Source: JBNKVT01 sp050299335 (GTDB taxonomy: Bacteria > Pseudomonadota > Alphaproteobacteria > Rhodobacterales > Rhodobacteraceae). From it: 64,000 nucleotides of DNA. The notes under the pieces are model-generated. The model did not search any database. It was given only the letters and a program-made list of their open reading frames with translations, and was not told where the DNA came from. The position numbers and the translations under genes were made by a program. Location of the stretch: NCBI GenBank assembly GCA_050299335.1, contig JBNKVT010000051.1, forward strand, positions 1 through 64,000. The letters are read 5' to 3'. This document shows, piece after piece, positions 60,034 through 64,000 of the stretch (its first letter is position 1; each line of letters starts with the position of its first letter).

Positions 60034-60548
60034 GGCTGGGAAACCTTCTGGGCCTCGGCCAGGCGGTCGAAGGCGTCGCCGAGGTCTTCGTCGACAACAA
60101 GACCAAACGCTCCGAACAGGCCCATGCCGCCCGGATCGCCACTCTCGGTCAGCTTGAAGCCGAGTTCGCCCGCGCCCGCGGCAACCGGTTCGACCAGTTC
60201 GTCGATGGGCTGAACCGCCTGCCGAGACCGCTGCTCGCCTTCTCCGCCATCGGCCTTTTCGCCTATGCGATGAAGGATCCGCTGGGCTTCGGGGCGCGGA
60301 TGCAGGGGCTGGCGCTGGTCCCCGACCCGCTCTGGTGGCTGCTCGGCGCCATCGTATCCTTCTATTTCGGTGCCCGCGAGTTGCATTATTTCCGCGGCGC
60401 CAGTTCCAGCGTGGCGCCTGGGAGGGTGGCCGAAGTGGTGCGGAATGTCCGCGCCCTCGACGCGGCGGCGGCGGCGCCCGATCAGATGGCGAGCAGTCCC
60501 GGCAACGCGGCGTTGCAGGAATGGCAAGGCCATCAGGGCCACGAATAG
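60024..60548 (+). CDS. Holin-family protein (GTA/phage lysis)
   Basis: A 174-residue membrane protein. The soluble N-terminal part (VFVDNKTKRSEQAHA ... FARARGNRFDQFVDGLN) precedes hydrophobic segments around residues 70-90 and 100-120, followed by a soluble tail, matching the 3TM-type holins of alphaproteobacterial GTAs. It overlaps the muramidase gene, consistent with translational coupling. Confidence 0.88.
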   Translation: MGLGLGNLLGLGQAVEGVAEVFVDNKTKRSEQAHAARIATLGQLEAEFARARGNRFDQFVDGLNRLPRPLLAFSAIGLFAYAMKDPLGFGARMQGLALVPDPLWWLLGAIVSFYFGARELHYFRGASSSVAPGRVAEVVRNVRALDAAAAAPDQMASSPGNAALQEWQGHQGHE

Positions 60549-60616
60549 GAGAAATCACCAGATGTCACTGGTCATCCCGCCACCCCGGGGTATTTTCCGG
60601 GGGCGGAGGGACTTGC

Positions 60617-61510
60617 ATGAGACAGTATGAATTCGACTGGGTGGACGCCTTCACCCAGACCCCGTTCGGCGGCAATGGTTGCGCGGTCTTTCATGCCGCC
60701 GACGACCTGCCGCCCGACACCCGCATCGCCATCGTCCGCGAGACCGGGCTCTCGGAATGCGCCTATCTGGTCGCCTCCGACAAGGCCGATTTCGGCGCCC
60801 GCTACTATCTTGCCGACCGAGAAATCCTCATGGCCGGCCACCCGACTGTGGCCACGGTGCAATCCCTGATCCATCGCGGGCTGGTCGATATCTCGGCCGG
60901 CCACGCGACGCTGACCCTTGAGGTCGGGGCCGGGGTCCTGCCCATCGATGTCACCGTCGAGGATGGCGCGCCGCGCATCACCATGACCCAGCCCCGACCC
61001 GAGTTTGGCCCCGCCAGCGATCCGGGCGAAATCGCCGCCATCTACGGCCTTCAGCCCGGCGATATCCTCGGCACTCCGCGTCTGGTCTCCACCGGCACGG
61101 CCTTCTGCATCGCCGTGGTCAGGGACCGCGCCACCATCGACGGCGCCCGCCTCGACCTCCCGCGCCTGGACGCCTGGCGGCGAGCCCTCGGTCACCCTCA
61201 GGCCGCGGTCATGGAACCCTTCCTTGTCACCCTCGACGCGCCAGAGGACTGCGACAGCTATGCCCGCCTCCTCCTCGCCCCGCCGAGCCCGGCCGAAGAC
61301 CCGTTTACCGGGTCGGCCACCGGCTGCATGGGCGCCTATCTTTGGGCCGACGGCCTGATCGCGGCGCCGGAGTTCACTGCCGGCCAGGGCCACGGGCTCG
61401 GTCGTCCCGGTCAGGCGCGGGTCTCGGTCCTCGGACCGAGCGACGATATCGCGGGCGTCAAGGTCGGCGGCCAGGGCGTGGTGCTGATGGCGGGGCGGCT
61501 GACGCTCTGA
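60617..61510 (+). CDS. PhzF-family isomerase
   Basis: A 297-residue enzyme of the PhzF/diaminopimelate epimerase fold. QYEFDWVDAFTQTPFGGNGCAVF is the N-terminal signature, Glu47 (LSECAYL) the catalytic acid, and GHPTVATV and DPFTGSATGCMGAYL complete the site. It lies 68 bases after the holin gene on the same strand, but functional linkage is unlikely. Substrate unknown. Confidence 0.92.
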   Translation: MRQYEFDWVDAFTQTPFGGNGCAVFHAADDLPPDTRIAIVRETGLSECAYLVASDKADFGARYYLADREILMAGHPTVATVQSLIHRGLVDISAGHATLTLEVGAGVLPIDVTVEDGAPRITMTQPRPEFGPASDPGEIAAIYGLQPGDILGTPRLVSTGTAFCIAVVRDRATIDGARLDLPRLDAWRRALGHPQAAVMEPFLVTLDAPEDCDSYARLLLAPPSPAEDPFTGSATGCMGAYLWADGLIAAPEFTAGQGHGLGRPGQARVSVLGPSDDIAGVKVGGQGVVLMAGRLTL

Positions 61511-61580
61511 GAGCCCGCCGCCTGCCGGTTCCTTTCGGCGTCAGATGCCGCCGGAAGGTCGGGCCGGGTCGTTTCCCAGG

Positions 61581-62333
61581 TCAGAAATTGTAGCTGACCG
61601 ACAGGCTCGGGCCGCCGAGACTGACCCGTCCATTGGTTTCGAGGTCGATGGCACCGGGGAAATAGGTGTCGGTATTGTAGATCTGGTGCTCGTAGCCCAA
61701 GCCGATGACGAGCGAGGACTCGCCGGCGAACTGCAGCGCGTATTCGCCGCCGAGGCTGATCTCGACGACATCGACCAGAATGTTTTCCAGATCGTTTTCG
61801 GTGTCATCGCCATAGAGCACCGTATAGCGCGCGCCGCCCTTGACAGAGAAGGGCCCCGAGACGTTGAGACGCGCATCCGCGCCGACGGTCTGGCCCATGC
61901 CGGAGAAGTCCAGAAGGTTCTGTTCGCCGAAATCCGACCCACTGAGCGAAATATCTCCCCAGCCGACACCGCCGAAGGCCGTGACCCCGCGGCTCGGCGT
62001 TCCGAACAGGTAGGTCCCTTCGAGGCTGGCGGTGCTGATTTCCTGGTCCCGGTCGGCGCCGAGATAGTTTTCCGACACCGAATAGTCGAAATAGCGCGCC
62101 CGGATGCCGAAGCCGTTTCCGGCATGAAACTGCCCCCAGACCCGGTAGGCCGGTTCGTAGCCATAATCCGGGAAATAGTCCTCGGGGCTGCTGCCGGTAT
62201 CGCCGCCCGCCCCCTGGGCTGCGTAGAAATCGAGGTAGAGGACGTCAATCCCTGCGGAGAAACTCTGCGCCTGCGCGCCCTATGCGATGCCGAGCGCCAG
62301 GGCGATCGGTAGGATGCAGCTAATTCGTGTCAT
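61581..62333 (-). pseudogene. Outer-membrane beta-barrel protein gene interrupted by an amber codon in the signal peptide
   Basis: From the ATG at 62333 the frame encodes a signal peptide (MTRISCILPIALALGIA), then TAG at 62282-62280 (codon 18), then continues in the same frame (GAQAQSFSAGIDVLYLDFY) to the stop at 61581, about 250 codons. The barrel shows alternating strands and ends SLSVSYNF, the C-terminal aromatic required for outer-membrane assembly. One substitution, for example CAG to TAG, explains the stop. It is either a recent pseudogene, a phase- or suppressor-dependent gene, or a sequencing error. Confidence 0.7.
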
Positions 62334-62510
62334 TGGTTACTCCTGTCCATGTATGTTGAAGTCCTTCCAATATATAGGCTATGATTGCGATCTTTTCCAC
62401 ATAATATGGTGCGGTCGGGCAGCTTCTTGTCGCGCCGTGTCAATCGTCACAGCCGCCGCCCCGACTTCGCCTTATGGTTGCGACTCTGTCGCATCCATCG
62501 GAGGCCCCCA

Positions 62511-63284
62511 ATGGCCGAAACCACCACGGCCGATGCCAGGGCCGCCGCGAAGATTAGCCTCATCGAACATTTCTTCCGCCGCTTCTTCGACACGCTCGCC
62601 GTGGCGCTGGTGCTGGTCATTTCCGCCATGCTGGCCCGCTTCTACGGCGTCCTGCCCGACAAGTTCGAGGCTTTCGGGGTCAAGGGCGAGTTCGTCATCG
62701 ACGAGTTGGAAGACCGCAAGATCCAGTTCGCCGAACTCGCCGCCGATTTCGACGCCCGCATCAGCCGCACCGAGGCTGACCTGCAGGTTCTGGCGGACAA
62801 ACTCGAAGCCAATGGCGACCTCGAGCCAGCCGAACTGGCCTCCAGCCAGTCACCGGGGCAAAGCTCGGTGCTGCTGCGTCAGCTGATCCACGAGGTCGAA
62901 ACCGACAAAGTCTCGCGCGCCATCGACGTCTCGGCTTCGAACACGCTGACCGACAAGCTCGGCTATGTCTGGCTTGGCACCTATGACGACGTCACCGGTG
63001 CCTGGCTCGATGCCAGCGTGTCGGGTGCGGACGGCACCCGCCTGTCCGGCCCGCCCGACAAGCTCCCCCGCGACGGGGATTTCAATGTCCTCACTGACCT
63101 CAACCTCCGCGACGGCGCACCCGAACGCAACGAGCGCTATTTCCGCGACCAGGCCAAGCTCGGCATCGTTCCCGAGGGCGAGACCGTCACCTTGAAAGGG
63201 GCACCTCTGCTTTATCCGTCGGAAACCGGCTGGCAGATCTGGGGCCGTGTCGACGCCCCGGTACGTCCCCTGACCTCGCGTTAG
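62511..63284 (+). CDS. Single-pass membrane protein of unknown function, 257 residues
   Basis: A cytoplasmic N-terminus precedes one membrane segment (TLAVALVLVISAMLARFYGVL, about residues 25-47), a helical stretch likely to coil (EDRKIQFAELAADFDARISRTEADLQVLADKLEANG written in parts as FAELAADFDARI and LQVLADKLEA), and a C-terminal domain with Trp-rich turns (YVWLGTYDDVTGAWLDAS, WQIWGRVD). That last part resembles an SH3-like fold. GGAGG lies seven bases before the ATG. No family recognised. Confidence 0.78.
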   Translation: MAETTTADARAAAKISLIEHFFRRFFDTLAVALVLVISAMLARFYGVLPDKFEAFGVKGEFVIDELEDRKIQFAELAADFDARISRTEADLQVLADKLEANGDLEPAELASSQSPGQSSVLLRQLIHEVETDKVSRAIDVSASNTLTDKLGYVWLGTYDDVTGAWLDASVSGADGTRLSGPPDKLPRDGDFNVLTDLNLRDGAPERNERYFRDQAKLGIVPEGETVTLKGAPLLYPSETGWQIWGRVDAPVRPLTSR

Positions 63285-63642
63285 ATATGAGTGGCATGCC
63301 TGGGACCTGGTACCGGCAGGTAACCCGACCGCAATTGCTTCGTAAACGCCGCCAGTCCAAGAATGTTTCAGACTGTCGCAGTCCGCAATAGAATTCCGGT
63401 CCAGAGACATAAGCTTGAGCAAAACCCTGGATTCAGATTGTTTCGATCTGATCCGGTTTTACTCTAGGGATTGCGGATTGATGAAGTATCTCAGGGAAAT
63501 CCAACCACGATGGTTACAGCGCCCCACTGGAGAGATCCTGTCCTGTTCGAGGCCCAAGCGGAGGCCCCTGCGGCGATCCGGCCCTGACCTGGACCGTGCC
63601 ACCGATGCAGCCCCGTCGCAACCGCCCTGCCCTGCCCAGGCC
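63285..63642. other. Intergenic region with a palindromic repeat
   Basis: About 360 bases without a gene. Its only clear structure is the hairpin at 63421-63460. Confidence 0.5.
63421..63460. repeat. Palindromic repeat AAAACC...GGTTTT
   Basis: AAAACC pairs with GGTTTT and GGATTCAGAT with ATCTGATCC around a TGTTTCG loop, giving a near-complete 40-base hairpin with one bulge. It resembles dispersed palindromes seen between genes in alphaproteobacteria. Confidence 0.5.
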
Positions 63643-64000
63643 TCACATATCCTGGCGCACGATCTCCACGATCAGCACGTCCACCAGCCCCGAGCCGACG
63701 ATCTCGCGGGCGACCTGGTAGAGACGTATCCGCAGGTCCTCCATCGCATGGCCCGAAGTGAATTCTCCCGAGAAACCTCCAGAATGGGCATGGGTGAAAA
63801 GCACCTTCAGAAACTCGTCCCTGAGCTTCGGTTCCTTTTCATAGACCCGCTCATAGGAGTCCGGCCAAACCTCCAGCGCCAGCGAGGCGACAACCAGGGC
63901 GACCACCTTCTCGTCCTTGATAATCGGGATGACGAACTGCTTGTTGAGATTGGCGAAATCGGTCTCGGAGTCCGGGTCGATATCCGCCGGCAATTCCTCG
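63643..64000 (-). CDS. FliL-like flagellar basal-body-associated protein (partial, 5' end outside window)
   Basis: The frame is open to the right edge, so the N-terminus is missing. The visible ~119 residues include FVIPIIKDEKVVALVVASLALEV, RDEFLKVLFTHAHSGGF and a C-terminal DVLIVEIVRQDM, the pattern of the periplasmic FliL domain that sits around the stator. The missing part should hold the membrane anchor. No other flagellar gene is in the window. Confidence 0.65.
   Translation of the reverse strand, partial: EELPADIDPDSETDFANLNKQFVIPIIKDEKVVALVVASLALEVWPDSYERVYEKEPKLRDEFLKVLFTHAHSGGFSGEFTSGHAMEDLRIRLYQVAREIVGSGLVDVLIVEIVRQDM

Noticed and set aside
1..64000. CRISPR arrays, rRNA operons, complete prophage or intact restriction-modification system
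   Set aside because: No regularly spaced repeats, rRNA sequence, phage structural genes or restriction endonuclease were found; CcrM appears to be an orphan regulatory methylase.

Overview
The window is a GC-rich chromosomal segment from an alphaproteobacterium, most likely a marine member of the Rhodobacteraceae. The main reasons are the conserved pckA / chvI-chvG / hprK / rapZ / PTS-EIIA / HPr neighbourhood, a CcrM methyltransferase with GANTC sites in its own promoter, hemP, a TRAP transporter, a gene-transfer-agent-type muramidase/holin pair, and CtrA-like TTAA-N7-TTAA sites. No species can be named from sequence alone.

Layout. 1-122: tail of an IS630-type transposase. 218-6772: PEP carboxykinase divergent from the ChvI/ChvG two-component system, then HPr kinase, RapZ, a mannose-type EIIA and HPr (carbon/envelope control). 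6793-14011: DUF2235 hydrolase, a DctPQM TRAP transporter divergent from an FAH-family hydrolase, then a CAP10/GT90 glycosyltransferase. 14049-21974: hemP coupled to a 35-codon ORF, a 772-residue protein of unknown function, two head-to-head capsule KpsS-like paralogues with an SDR enzyme, and an M48 protease. 22072-26882: tRNA-Arg, an IS481 remnant, a caspase-like protein, rnhB, ccrM and an unknown gene. 27275-34542: tRNA-Thr followed by an accessory block whose parts (LysR, GMC oxidoreductase, two-domain class III CoA-transferase resembling DddD, malonyl-CoA synthetase) suggest DMSP breakdown feeding 3-hydroxypropionate carbon into malonyl-CoA. 35334-43130: secreted phytase-like esterase, a PstS-OmpA fusion, a GH9 endoglucanase and a sulfotransferase.

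43671-53976: leuA behind a leucine-rich attenuator leader peptide, a molybdenum hydroxylase pair with a divergent TetR regulator, a radical SAM/DMT exporter pair, YciI, murI, argC and ccmE. 54174-64000: a periplasmic PilJ-type sensor, a GNAT enzyme, rpmB, tadA, small unknown proteins, the muramidase/holin lysis pair, a PhzF enzyme, an outer-membrane barrel gene interrupted by an amber codon in its signal peptide, and a FliL-like gene running off the right edge.

The strongest candidates for something undescribed are the DddD/GMC/MatB arrangement without a DddC, the apparently leaderless leuA leader peptide, the divergent KpsS pair sharing a GTTAACC inverted repeat, and a paired-hairpin repeat present twice. 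All functions are inferred by reading the sequence; no database search was run.
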